Source of the DNA: an uncultured Pseudomonadota bacterium
Lineage (GTDB): Bacteria > Bdellovibrionota_B > Oligoflexia > Oligoflexales > Bog-1112
DNA length: 23,525 nucleotides
Direction of reading: 5' to 3'
Assembly (NCBI GenBank): GCA_937896265.1
Contig: CALBMD010000359.1
Span: 1-23,525 of the forward strand
The number at the start of each line of letters is the position of its first letter. The first letter of the stretch is position 1. A program made the position numbers and the translations under genes. The notes under the pieces are model-generated. The model was given only the letters and a program-made list of their open reading frames with translations, was not told the origin of the DNA and made no database searches. Shown here piece by piece: positions 15,196 to 22,997 of this stretch.

Positions 15196-16071
15196 ATGGC
15201 TTTGGTGATCATGGCGGCTGGGCTCGGGAGTCGTTACAAAGGGTTGAAACAGCTCGAAGGAGTTGGGCCCCAAGGCGAGTTTCTGATGGATTACTCCATT
15301 TCAGCTGCGGTGCATGCTGGTATCAAGGAGATTGTCGTCATTGTCAGAAGAGACTTCTTAGAAATTTGTCAAGAGATGCTTGGTTCGCGCTGGGGCAAAA
15401 AGGTTGCGCTTAAGTTTGTTATCCAAGATCTAGAAGCTTTACCTGCTGGTTTTAAATGCCCGCAAACAAGAAAGAGCCCTTGGGGTACGGCTCACGCAGT
15501 ATTGGCTGCTAAAAACGCTATTAGCGGCAATTTCGCAATCATAAACGCGGATGATTTCTATGGCCTTGATACATTTCAGCTTATAGCAAGGTTTTTGCAA
15601 AAAACGAGCACAAACCAAGCAAGTGGCGCCATGGTTTCCTATGAGTTGGCTAAAACAACATCTCACTTTGGTGCTGTGACCCGTGGAATTTGTCGCGTTG
15701 AGGATAATATTCTTGTTGCAATTAAAGAGCAGGGGGGAATTTATCATAACAACGAAGGTGTTTTTTGCCTTAACGAGGCCGGTGATAAGATATTTCTTGA
15801 TCCTAAAACAAGAGTTTCGATGAACTTTTGGGGCTTTACACCTGTCATTATGGCTTACTTAGACCAGCTTTTTGTCGACTTTCTAAATGTTCATCTAGAC
15901 GCTGAGAAGACTGAATTTCTATTGCCTGAGGCGATCAATACCTTAGTAAAGCAAAATCGTCTCTCCGTTGAAGTTATGGAGTCAGACTCTGTTTGGTTTG
16001 GTATGACTTATCCTGAAGATCGTGAAAGCGTCAAAAAGCATCTCCTTGGCGTCCATCAGTCTTTTTTCTGA
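15196..16071 (+). CDS. Sugar-phosphate nucleotidyltransferase
   Basis: Predicted to join a sugar 1-phosphate to an NTP, giving an NDP-sugar for cell-envelope polysaccharide. The 291-aa protein has the family's N-terminal signature MAAGLGSRYKGLKQ (6-19) with Lys18, a YSISAA segment, PWGTAHAV (95-102) for the nucleobase site, and NADDFYG (117-123) with the metal-binding Asp. A later segment (VSMNFWGFTP) matches sugar-binding strands of this fold. The sugar and the nucleotide cannot be assigned from sequence. AGGGAG about seven bases before the ATG supports the start. It follows the Ser/Thr kinase gene by 75 bases on the same strand, so co-transcription is possible, and it converges on the methylmalonate-semialdehyde dehydrogenase gene. 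Confidence 0.87.
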   Translation: MALVIMAAGLGSRYKGLKQLEGVGPQGEFLMDYSISAAVHAGIKEIVVIVRRDFLEICQEMLGSRWGKKVALKFVIQDLEALPAGFKCPQTRKSPWGTAHAVLAAKNAISGNFAIINADDFYGLDTFQLIARFLQKTSTNQASGAMVSYELAKTTSHFGAVTRGICRVEDNILVAIKEQGGIYHNNEGVFCLNEAGDKIFLDPKTRVSMNFWGFTPVIMAYLDQLFVDFLNVHLDAEKTEFLLPEAINTLVKQNRLSVEVMESDSVWFGMTYPEDRESVKKHLLGVHQSFF

Positions 16072-16117
16072 GAGCTCTAAGCTAGCAGCTGGCGTGAATT
16101 TAGACCCAGCCCACAAG

Positions 16118-17593
16118 CTAGGACTCCCAGATATTTCCTTCCTGATGCCATCTATAAATCGTGGTATAGCAATCGGTGAAGAACTCTACTGAGGCTTTGC
16201 CATGCACCTTAATATCACCAAAAAAGGAGTCCTTACTGCCTCCGAAAGAGAAAAAAGACATAGGTGCTGGTACTCCAATATTGATACCAATCATGCTAGG
16301 GTCCACCTCGTAGGCAAACTTCCGCGCCATAGCACCTGAGCTAGTAAATAAGGTTGTTGTGTTTGCTAGAGGAATAGAATTAATCCAAGAAATAGCATCG
16401 TCGATTGTTTTTACTTTGCTAATTAAAACCACCGGGCCAAAGACTTCTTCTTTAGCTATATCCCAATGAGCTTGGATATCAGCTAGAATACTAGGTTTGA
16501 GATAGTATCCTAACTCAGGACAGTCTATTCGGCCATCGAGTAAAAGCTTAGCTCCATCTTTGACAGCTTTAGCGATCATAGCAGAGACTCGGCTTTTTGC
16601 TTCATTTGAAATGAGAGGCCCCATATCGCATTGCGGGTCAAGGCCATTTCCTACACGAATTTTTGTAACTTGTTCTAGAGCAAGGTGTTTAAAATTTTCA
16701 TAGGTATCATCACCAACACATAAAACAAGCGAACCGGCCAGACAGCGCTCACCAGCGCAGCCTGTGATAGAATCAATTGCTGTTTGAACAGTCGTCTTTC
16801 TGAGTCCTGTTGTAAGGGCGTCTGGTAAGACAACCATAAGATTTTTGGCACCACCTAATGCTTGCACTCTCTTGCCGTGAAAAGAAGCTGTTTGATAGAC
16901 ATGGCGAGCCACAGGGGTTGAGCCAACAAAAGAAACACCTTTTACCAGTGGGTGGGTGCAAAGGCTATCTACAACTTCTTTAGCGCCATGAACAAGGTTT
17001 ACGACCCCTGGGGGAAAGCCAATCTCATCGATGATCTTAAACACTTCAACGGCAGTTAGAGGAACTCTTTCAGAAGCCTTAAGGACATAGGTATTGCCGC
17101 AGGCCACCGCAAACGGCCAAAACCAAAAAGGTACCATAGCTGGAAAGTTAAAAGGGGCAATGCCAGCGAAAACTCCCATAGGGCGCCTTACGGTTGCACA
17201 ATCAACAGATCTGGCGATATTTTCAAAGTTTTGCCCCATCATCAAAGAAGGGATTGAGCAAGCGGTTTCTACCATTTGAATAGCTCTTCTAACCGAACCT
17301 CGACTCTCGCTGAGGGTTTTGCCATGTTCTCTGGTGATGGTCTCGCTTAGATGCTGAAATCTTTCTTCTAACTTTTCTTTCATTTTGAAAAAATACTGAA
17401 TACGATCTACTGCTGGTAGATCACGCCAAGCTCGAAAAGCTTTGTGGCCAGCGTCTACTGCGTCATCAACATCTTTTTTTGTTCCTAACGGGGTATAGCC
17501 TAAGACTTCTTCGGTAGCTGGATTTATGATAGCTACCTTTTCTTTGCTCTTAGCATTGATCCATTTTCCATTAATGTAGTTTTTAATTGTCAT
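16118..17593 (-). CDS. mmsA: CoA-acylating methylmalonate-semialdehyde dehydrogenase
   Basis: Oxidises methylmalonate semialdehyde (from valine) or malonate semialdehyde with NAD and CoA to propionyl-CoA or acetyl-CoA plus CO2. The 491-aa length is typical. Signatures are the IAPFNFPAMVPFWFWP stretch (Asn149 in the oxyanion hole), AGERCLA with catalytic Cys284, and NIGVPAPMSFFSFGG near the C-terminus. The region that carries the general-base Glu in hydrolytic aldehyde dehydrogenases reads ALGGAKN, as expected for CoA-dependent members. AGGG lies shortly before the ATG. It is divergent, across 78 bases, from the operon encoding propionyl-CoA carboxylase, which uses its product. This pairing strongly supports the assignment to valine and propionate metabolism. 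Myo-inositol breakdown (IolA) is another role of the family, but no iol gene is nearby. Confidence 0.95.
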   Translation of the reverse strand: MTIKNYINGKWINAKSKEKVAIINPATEEVLGYTPLGTKKDVDDAVDAGHKAFRAWRDLPAVDRIQYFFKMKEKLEERFQHLSETITREHGKTLSESRGSVRRAIQMVETACSIPSLMMGQNFENIARSVDCATVRRPMGVFAGIAPFNFPAMVPFWFWPFAVACGNTYVLKASERVPLTAVEVFKIIDEIGFPPGVVNLVHGAKEVVDSLCTHPLVKGVSFVGSTPVARHVYQTASFHGKRVQALGGAKNLMVVLPDALTTGLRKTTVQTAIDSITGCAGERCLAGSLVLCVGDDTYENFKHLALEQVTKIRVGNGLDPQCDMGPLISNEAKSRVSAMIAKAVKDGAKLLLDGRIDCPELGYYLKPSILADIQAHWDIAKEEVFGPVVLISKVKTIDDAISWINSIPLANTTTLFTSSGAMARKFAYEVDPSMIGINIGVPAPMSFFSFGGSKDSFFGDIKVHGKASVEFFTDCYTTIYRWHQEGNIWES

Positions 17594-17671
17594 CTTGGCC
17601 CTATTGCTGTTTGCAGTCGTACATATCGGTGTTAAATTAGGAGGAACGTTCTAGGCTGTGCAAGGTGATTT

Positions 17672-18445
17672 ATGATTTGTAAAGCAACCCGTCCCATATT
17701 TTCTCTTATTCTCCTGCTTGTTACAAGCTGTGTTTCACTTGAGGATAAAAGTTCTCAGTCTGGTTTGGCTCTGGAGTATCAGAATTTTATTCCAGCTCGC
17801 ATTGCCGTATTACCTACGAAGCTTTGGCCACAAGCTTCAGTCTACGACGGCTTTTTGGCGACAAACCTTTCTGATAGTCAAATAGTTGCATTTTGTCGCT
17901 TGGTAGATGAATTTGTTATCAAAAGCTTCACCAATCAGCCTTTTATAAAGGGCTATACTCCTAATTTGGTCAGCAATTTTCTCAAATCAAATAACAAGCA
18001 AGAGCAACTAGATAAGCTCTTGGGTTTTTGGCAGGTTAAAGATAAGAAGTTCTATGTTAATCCTCTGGAAATCTATAATCGCTCAGTATTTTTAGACAAC
18101 AATTGGCTGTTATGGCTGCACGAGCTGTCCTTAAATGTCAACTATGCTGATGCAGTTTTTATTCCATTTTTATTGCATGCTAGAGAAGAAAAATCAGATG
18201 TTAGGGGAATATTACATTCTGTTCGTAGCCTACGAATTGCCTTGTTTCTAATCGATACAAACAATGGCAAAGTGGTCTGGGAAAATGAAGTCGGTGCAGA
18301 TTTTGCCGCCAAAGATTTTGTTAATCTTACTAAAAAAAGCTATCCAGAATATCCAGATTGGCAGATTGTTAAAGATAGAGTTTTCTTAAATACTCTTTGG
18401 CTCGACTTCCCAGGCTTAACAAGTACCACATGGGATGAAAGGTAA
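17672..18445 (+). CDS. Putative lipoprotein of unknown function heading the pcc operon
   Basis: A 257-aa protein with a short basic start, a hydrophobic stretch and a lipobox VTSC (Cys20), so it should be lipidated after Sec export. The mature part includes ARIAVLPTKLWP, which recalls the opening strand of some outer-membrane-associated lipoproteins, and FLIDTNNGKVVWENEVG, a strand-turn-strand resembling a Curli/TolB-like beta element. I do not recognise the family. AAGGTGA five bases before the ATG supports the start. The stop codon is one base before the pccB start, so it is almost certainly in the same transcript as the carboxylase genes. That is an odd partner for a cytoplasmic enzyme, and the link may be only transcriptional. 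Confidence 0.78.
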   Translation: MICKATRPIFSLILLLVTSCVSLEDKSSQSGLALEYQNFIPARIAVLPTKLWPQASVYDGFLATNLSDSQIVAFCRLVDEFVIKSFTNQPFIKGYTPNLVSNFLKSNNKQEQLDKLLGFWQVKDKKFYVNPLEIYNRSVFLDNNWLLWLHELSLNVNYADAVFIPFLLHAREEKSDVRGILHSVRSLRIALFLIDTNNGKVVWENEVGADFAAKDFVNLTKKSYPEYPDWQIVKDRVFLNTLWLDFPGLTSTTWDER

Positions 18446-18446
18446 G

Positions 18447-20036
18447 ATGAGCGACAGTACAAAACCAAGTTATCAAAAAGGGCATGAAGAACTTGCGTGC
18501 TATAGAGCCAAAGCTCTTTTGGGCGGTGGCAAGGAGAAGATTGCTGCCCAACATGCTAAAGGGAAACTTAGCGCTAGAGAGCGGCTAAGCTATTTATTTG
18601 ATGAGGGTAGCTTTGTTGAAACTGATGCCTTTGTTGTCCACAACTGCGTTGATTTTGGCATGGCTGAGAATAAAGTTTTGGGTGATGGTGTCGTTACAGG
18701 TTTTGGCTGCATTGATGGCCGTCTTGTCTATGCTTTTTCCCAAGATTTTACTGTTTTTGGTGGCAGCCTTTCTCAGGCTTATGCGCAAAAGATTTGCAAA
18801 ATTATGGAAATGGCGTTAGTAGCCAAAGCGCCTCTTATTGGCTTAAACGACTCAGGAGGCGCTAGAATTCATGAGGGAGTCTCCAGTTTGGGAGGCTATG
18901 CCGATATTTTTTTGCGCAACGTTAAAGCTAGTGGCATCATCCCTCAGCTATCAGTTGTTATGGGCCCTTGTGCTGGCGGAGCGGTTTACTCGCCAGCTCT
19001 CACCGATTTTATTTTTATGGTGGCTAAGACAAGTCATATGTTTATCACTGGTCCATCAGTCATCAAGACAGTAACCGGTGAGGATATTAGTTTTGATGAG
19101 TTAGGTGGCAGCCATACTCATTCCGTAAAAAGCGGTGTCTGCGATTTTGAAATTGATGATGATGTTTTAGCGATGAGGGCTGTCAAGAAGCTTTTATCTT
19201 ATTTGCCTTCTCATAATACAGATCATGCTCCAAGACTTGCAGACCCAACTCTTAGTCAAGAGCCAGATATCAAAGAGACTTTAGCTATTCAAAAAGAAGA
19301 GATCTGTAGGATTGTTCCTGATAATGCCAACCATCCTTATGCGGTACAAGATATTATTAAAAATGTTTTTGATCCAGATAGCTTTTTTGAAGTAAAGAAA
19401 AGCTATGCTTGTAATATCGTCATAGGTTTTGCCCGATTAGCCGGTTTTAGCGTTGGTGTTGTTGCTAATAATCCAGCTCATATGGCAGGGGTACTTGACA
19501 TTAGAGCGTCTGAAAAGGCTGCTCGCTTTATTCGTTTTTTGGATTCTTTTAATTTACCAATTATTACCTTTGTTGATGTTCCAGGCTTTTTACCTGGTAG
19601 TGATCAAGAGGCAGGTGGGATCATCAAAAATGGCGCCAAGTTGCTTTATGCCTACTGTGAAGCAACCGTGCCGAAGTTAACTGTTATTTTGCGTAAGGCT
19701 TATGGCGGTGCTTATGATGTGATGGCTTCCAAGCACATTGGGGCAGACTTGAACTTGGCCTGGCCTGGCGCCGAGATCGCTGTTATGGGAGCAGAAGGGG
19801 CCTGTAATATTATTTTTAAAAATGAAATTGAGAAATCTCCCGATCCTAAACAAACAAGACAAAAACTGGTTGCTGAGTATGCGCAAAAGTTTGCTAATCC
19901 CTACGCGGCTGCAAGCAAGGGGTATATTGATGCTGTTATTTTTCCTCAGGAAACGCGCGAATATTTAACCAGAGGTCTTTGTTCGCTGACGGCAAAGCGG
20001 CATGACAAGAAAAACCATGGAAATATACCTCTATGA
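18447..20036 (+). CDS. pccB: Propionyl-CoA carboxylase beta subunit (carboxyltransferase)
   Basis: Transfers the carboxyl group from carboxybiotin to propionyl-CoA, giving methylmalonyl-CoA in the cytoplasm. The 529-aa product has the two crotonase-like halves of acyl-CoA carboxyltransferases. The N-half includes KLSARERL, DFTVFGGSLS, NDSGGARI and GPCAGGAVYSPA; the C-half includes GFLPGSDQE and RKAYGGAYDVMASKHIGAD. Asp424 in GGAYDVM matches the residue that separates propionyl-CoA from acetyl-CoA carboxylases in actinobacterial enzymes (Asp422 in PccB, Ile in AccB), which supports propionyl-CoA as substrate. The longest frame starts at 18435 inside the lipoprotein gene; I chose ATG 18447 because AAAGG precedes it and it fits the family N-terminus. 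The stop overlaps the pccA start as ATGA. Confidence 0.95.
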   Translation: MSDSTKPSYQKGHEELACYRAKALLGGGKEKIAAQHAKGKLSARERLSYLFDEGSFVETDAFVVHNCVDFGMAENKVLGDGVVTGFGCIDGRLVYAFSQDFTVFGGSLSQAYAQKICKIMEMALVAKAPLIGLNDSGGARIHEGVSSLGGYADIFLRNVKASGIIPQLSVVMGPCAGGAVYSPALTDFIFMVAKTSHMFITGPSVIKTVTGEDISFDELGGSHTHSVKSGVCDFEIDDDVLAMRAVKKLLSYLPSHNTDHAPRLADPTLSQEPDIKETLAIQKEEICRIVPDNANHPYAVQDIIKNVFDPDSFFEVKKSYACNIVIGFARLAGFSVGVVANNPAHMAGVLDIRASEKAARFIRFLDSFNLPIITFVDVPGFLPGSDQEAGGIIKNGAKLLYAYCEATVPKLTVILRKAYGGAYDVMASKHIGADLNLAWPGAEIAVMGAEGACNIIFKNEIEKSPDPKQTRQKLVAEYAQKFANPYAAASKGYIDAVIFPQETREYLTRGLCSLTAKRHDKKNHGNIPL

Positions 20037-21463
20037 GAGCTATTAACAAGGTTTTAATCGCCAACCGCGGCGAAATAGCTGTGCGGATTATACGAACGTT
20101 AAAAATGCTTGGTATGCAAACTGTTGCCATTTATTCAGCAGAGGATGCCTATTGCCTGCATCGATTTTTTGCTGATGAGGCAGTCTTTTTAGGCAAAGGA
20201 GAGCTTGCTCAGACTTACCTTGATGCTGCCAAGATTGTGGCTATTGCAAAAAAAGTGGGAGCAGATGCTATTCATCCTGGCCTTGGCTTCTTGGCTGAAA
20301 ATGCCTTTTTTGCTGAGCAGACAACTATTTCAGGGCTAAAATTTATTGGACCAAGTGCCCAAGTTATAGCGACTATGGGTGATAAGATCAAGGCTCATAA
20401 AGTAGCTGAAGAAGCAAATATTCCAGTGTTATCAGGTTGTCGAGAGCCTTTGGCATCATTAGAAGAGCTAGAATTTTGGGCTCAAAAAATTGGCTACCCT
20501 ATTATTTTAAAAGCCGCCCGTGGTGGTGGTGGCAAAGGGCAAAGGGTAGTTTATGAAAAGAAAGACCTAGCAGAGGCATTTTCTTCTTGTAAGCGAGAGG
20601 CTCTTGCTTATTTTGCGAGTGATGATGTATTTTGCGAAAAATTTTTAGAAAAACCAAAGCATATTGAAATTCAGGTGCTATTTGATGAGCACGGGCATGG
20701 TATTCATCTTGGTGAGCGGGATTGCTCTATCCAGCGCAAGCAGCAAAAACTGTTTGAAGAAAGCCCTAGTCCCTTTCTGAATGAAGCGCAAAGGGAGCAT
20801 ATTGGGGCCCTAGCGGTGCGCCTTGCCGCTCATGCTGGTTATCAAGGTTTGGGAACTGTTGAGTTTATTATTGAAGATCCAAGTCAGCCCTATTTTATGG
20901 AAATGAATACGAGGTTGCAGGTTGAACATCCTGTTACTGAGATGGTTACAGGGCTTGATCTAGTTCGCGAGCAAATCAAAGTCGCATCGGGCTTGCCGCT
21001 TGATATGAGGGCGCCCAAGTTGAATGGCTGGAGCATGGAAGCTCGGATCAATAGTGAAGATCCAAGGTTTGATTTTCGACCAACCAGCGGACGAGTGGCA
21101 AAGCTTGCTTGGCCAGGCGGCCCTTTTGTTCGTGTCGATAGCCATCTTTATCAAGGCTACGCTATTCCTAGTAGTTTTGATTCACTACTGGCTAAGCTTA
21201 TCGTCTGGGCTCCTAGTCGTGAAGATTGCTTAGCGAGACTCTCTAGCGCTCTTGAGGAGATGCGGATTAAAGGCGTTTGGACCAATCAATCCTTTCACCG
21301 TGCCTTGCTCATGCATGAGGGCTTTCGCCAAGGGCATTTTAGTACCGCTTTTTTGCGAGAAGAGCAGAGCTATTTTGAGAAAGTTGCAGATGAGCCGTCG
21401 GCTGGCCATGTAAACCGCGATTTAGCTGCCATAAGCGCTGCAAGTCGGCAGCTGGGGGTTTGA
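20033..21463 (+). CDS. pccA: Biotin carboxylase subunit of propionyl-CoA carboxylase
   Basis: Carboxylates the biotin of the carrier protein with bicarbonate and ATP. The 476-aa protein is a complete biotin carboxylase: INKVLIANRGEIAVRI at the N-terminus, the central ATP-grasp with ARGGGGKGQRVV, EKFLEKPKHIEIQV, GERDCSIQRKQQK, and EMNTRLQVEHPVTE carrying active-site Glu and Arg residues, then the C-terminal domain through EARINSEDP. It stops there, with no BT or biotinyl domain, unlike the long alpha subunits of many PCCs. The missing part is supplied by the next gene, which starts one base after this stop. The start overlaps the pccB stop by four bases. AccC of acetyl-CoA carboxylase has the same architecture, but operon context favours PCC. 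Confidence 0.93.
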   Translation: MRAINKVLIANRGEIAVRIIRTLKMLGMQTVAIYSAEDAYCLHRFFADEAVFLGKGELAQTYLDAAKIVAIAKKVGADAIHPGLGFLAENAFFAEQTTISGLKFIGPSAQVIATMGDKIKAHKVAEEANIPVLSGCREPLASLEELEFWAQKIGYPIILKAARGGGGKGQRVVYEKKDLAEAFSSCKREALAYFASDDVFCEKFLEKPKHIEIQVLFDEHGHGIHLGERDCSIQRKQQKLFEESPSPFLNEAQREHIGALAVRLAAHAGYQGLGTVEFIIEDPSQPYFMEMNTRLQVEHPVTEMVTGLDLVREQIKVASGLPLDMRAPKLNGWSMEARINSEDPRFDFRPTSGRVAKLAWPGGPFVRVDSHLYQGYAIPSSFDSLLAKLIVWAPSREDCLARLSSALEEMRIKGVWTNQSFHRALLMHEGFRQGHFSTAFLREEQSYFEKVADEPSAGHVNRDLAAISAASRQLGV

Positions 21464-21464
21464 T

Positions 21465-22007
21465 ATGGAGTGGCTTGTAACTTGGCAGGATAAAGAAGAA
21501 ATCAAGATCGAACTGCCTGACGACTTCAAGGCGGGGGTTTTGGCTTTTATCCATATTGACGGGCTTGCGTATAGTCTTCTTTATGATGACTTGCGAGAAA
21601 TTTTCATTATTGAAAGAGATGGTGTCGAAAGATGTTACTGGCCTAACCAATCTTTAGATATTGCCCCTTCTGGTTTTGACCCCGATGAAGTCTACCTCTA
21701 TTGCCAGCACAAAGCTTTACGTCAGGGTAGGGTGCGGCGTTTTGTTTCGGGTTTGCCCATGCGACAAGACCCGCTTGAGCTAAAGGGGGATTTAACGTTA
21801 GTTTCCCCTCTGGTAGGCTCAGTATTAAAGATCAATAAATCAGTTGGTGAAAGTGTGCACGCTGGTGAAACAGTTGCTATCATCGAAGCGATGAAGATGG
21901 AAAATCAAATTAAAAGCCCAATTAAGGGAACTCTTCGAAAATTAGCTGTCAAAGTGGGCGGCCCTATAGTACTAGGTGAAGCTATTTGTACTATCGAGCG
22001 AGGCTAA
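21465..22007 (+). CDS. Biotin carboxyl carrier subunit with N-terminal beta-rich domain
   Basis: Carries the biotin that shuttles CO2 from the carboxylase to the carboxyltransferase. The 180-aa protein ends in a biotinyl domain (about 110-180) with EAMKMENQI (141-149), where Lys144 is the predicted biotinylation site. The first ~105 residues are beta-rich and unlike a classic AccB linker. Together with the upstream 476-aa carboxylase they add up to a normal PCC alpha length (656 aa), so this part is probably the BT domain that docks the alpha chain onto PccB, now on a separate polypeptide. The ATG follows the pccA stop after one base, implying coupled translation. The BT assignment is inference from position, size and composition; the biotinyl domain is certain. 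Confidence 0.9.
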   Translation: MEWLVTWQDKEEIKIELPDDFKAGVLAFIHIDGLAYSLLYDDLREIFIIERDGVERCYWPNQSLDIAPSGFDPDEVYLYCQHKALRQGRVRRFVSGLPMRQDPLELKGDLTLVSPLVGSVLKINKSVGESVHAGETVAIIEAMKMENQIKSPIKGTLRKLAVKVGGPIVLGEAICTIERG

Positions 22008-22012
22008 AGAGC

Positions 22013-22492
22013 GTGCGAGCAAACTTTCATGAAAATGTTGCTACTGTATTTCATATCGGACATATCCCTTTTGCCCCTGGTACTTTTGGCTCGCTCCCTG
22101 GTCTAGCCCTAGCTTGGCTGCTAATTTGGGTAAAGAACAGTTACTTTTCTTTACCCTGGGGTTATATTTTCTTATTGCTGTCCTTGTTTGTTTTAAGCTA
22201 TTTTGCCGTCTATTGCATTGATAAGACGGAAAAAAAATGGTCTACCCATGACCCTAAATCAATAGTGATTGATGAGGTTTTAGGTCAAGCTCTGACTTTA
22301 GTGCTTTTTGAACCAAGCATTAAGATTTTTTGCTTTGGTTTTCTGCTTTTTCGTTTCTTTGATATTTTAAAGCCCTGGCCCATCCGTCTTATTGATAGAA
22401 GAGTGAATACTCCTTTTGGGACTTTAGCGGATGATCTCGTTGCGGGATTTTTTGCAGCTGCTTGTCTAAAAATATTGCTTCCATGGCTTTGA
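22013..22492 (+). CDS. pgpA: Phosphatidylglycerophosphatase A
   Basis: Removes phosphate from phosphatidylglycerol phosphate in the inner membrane, the last step to phosphatidylglycerol. The 159-aa product has several hydrophobic helices and the family motifs GHIPFAPGTFGSLPG (16-30), VIDEVLG (85-91) with acidic metal ligands, LFRFFDILKPWPI (112-124), and LADDLVAG (138-145). The longest frame begins with TTG 21986 inside the carrier gene. I chose GTG 22013, which lies five bases after that gene's stop and nine after GAGG; it would be read as Met. No ATG is available at this end. It appears to be the last gene of the pcc operon, a link between membrane-lipid synthesis and acyl-CoA carboxylation that may be only positional. 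Confidence 0.9.
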   Translation: MRANFHENVATVFHIGHIPFAPGTFGSLPGLALAWLLIWVKNSYFSLPWGYIFLLLSLFVLSYFAVYCIDKTEKKWSTHDPKSIVIDEVLGQALTLVLFEPSIKIFCFGFLLFRFFDILKPWPIRLIDRRVNTPFGTLADDLVAGFFAAACLKILLPWL

Positions 22493-22516
22493 GCTGCTTT
22501 AATGAGGCGAAAACCC

Positions 22517-22531
22517 AGACATAACATGTCT
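22517..22531. promoter_or_regulatory. 15-base palindrome upstream of ndk
   Basis: AGACAT-AAC-ATGTCT is a perfect inverted repeat with 6-base arms, 22 bases before the ndk start in the 61-base gap after pgpA. The size and spacing suit an operator for a small dimeric repressor. It could also overlap the promoter; no confident -35/-10 pair was found. Confidence 0.35.
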
Positions 22532-22553
22532 TATATCCATATTTGGAGGAAAA

Positions 22554-22976
22554 ATGTTAGAAGAGACCCTATCCATTATTAAGCCAGATGCTACCGCAAA
22601 GAGCGTTATCGGTAAGATTGTTGCTCGTTTTGAAGAAGAAGGTTTTGAGGTTGTTGCCATGAAAAAGAAGTGGCTGTCTAAGAGTGAAGCAGAAGGATTT
22701 TACGCTGAGCACAAAGCTCGCCCTTTCTTCGGCGAATTGACAGCATTTATGACTTCTGGTCCAGTGGTACTGATGGTGCTACGGGGTGAGTCAGCGATCG
22801 ATAGAAACCGCGAAATTATGGGAGCAACAAACCCAGAGCAAGCAAAGCCAAACACATTGCGTAAGCTCTATGGTGCCAACATCGGTGAAAATGCTGTTCA
22901 TGGATCAGATTCCAAGGAATCAGCAGCACGGGAAGTTGCGTATTTTTTCTCAAGGACTGAAGTTTACTCTAATTAA
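22554..22976 (+). CDS. ndk: Nucleoside diphosphate kinase
   Basis: Transfers the gamma phosphate of ATP to nucleoside diphosphates through a phospho-histidine, balancing NTP and dNTP pools. The 140-aa length is standard. Conserved features are LSIIKPDA with Lys10, RPFFGELTAFMTSGPV, MGATNP, Arg86 and Arg103, and NAVHGSDS with the catalytic His116. The segment before the active site reads KPNTLRKLYGANIGENAVH, where most homologues have PGTIR; this is a modest variation. A strong GGAGGA lies four to five bases before the ATG. The tex gene follows after 21 bases, so an ndk-tex transcript is likely. Confidence 0.97.
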   Translation: MLEETLSIIKPDATAKSVIGKIVARFEEEGFEVVAMKKKWLSKSEAEGFYAEHKARPFFGELTAFMTSGPVVLMVLRGESAIDRNREIMGATNPEQAKPNTLRKLYGANIGENAVHGSDSKESAAREVAYFFSRTEVYSN

Positions 22977-22997
22977 TTAAAAGGTGGAAAAAGAGGA

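Noticed and set aside
15132..15413. 93-codon plus-strand frame overlapping the nucleotidyltransferase start
   Set aside because: It lies in another frame of a gene with clear motifs and a good ribosome-binding site, and its own translation shows no family character.
17639..17660. AGGAGG upstream of the lipoprotein gene suggesting another start
   Set aside because: No in-frame start codon follows at a usable distance. AAGGTGA directly before ATG 17672 explains initiation.
21440..21475. Frameshift between the biotin carboxylase and the biotin carrier genes
   Set aside because: Each half is a complete domain unit with its own start and stop, and separate carrier subunits are known in other bacteria, so a split gene is more likely than an error.
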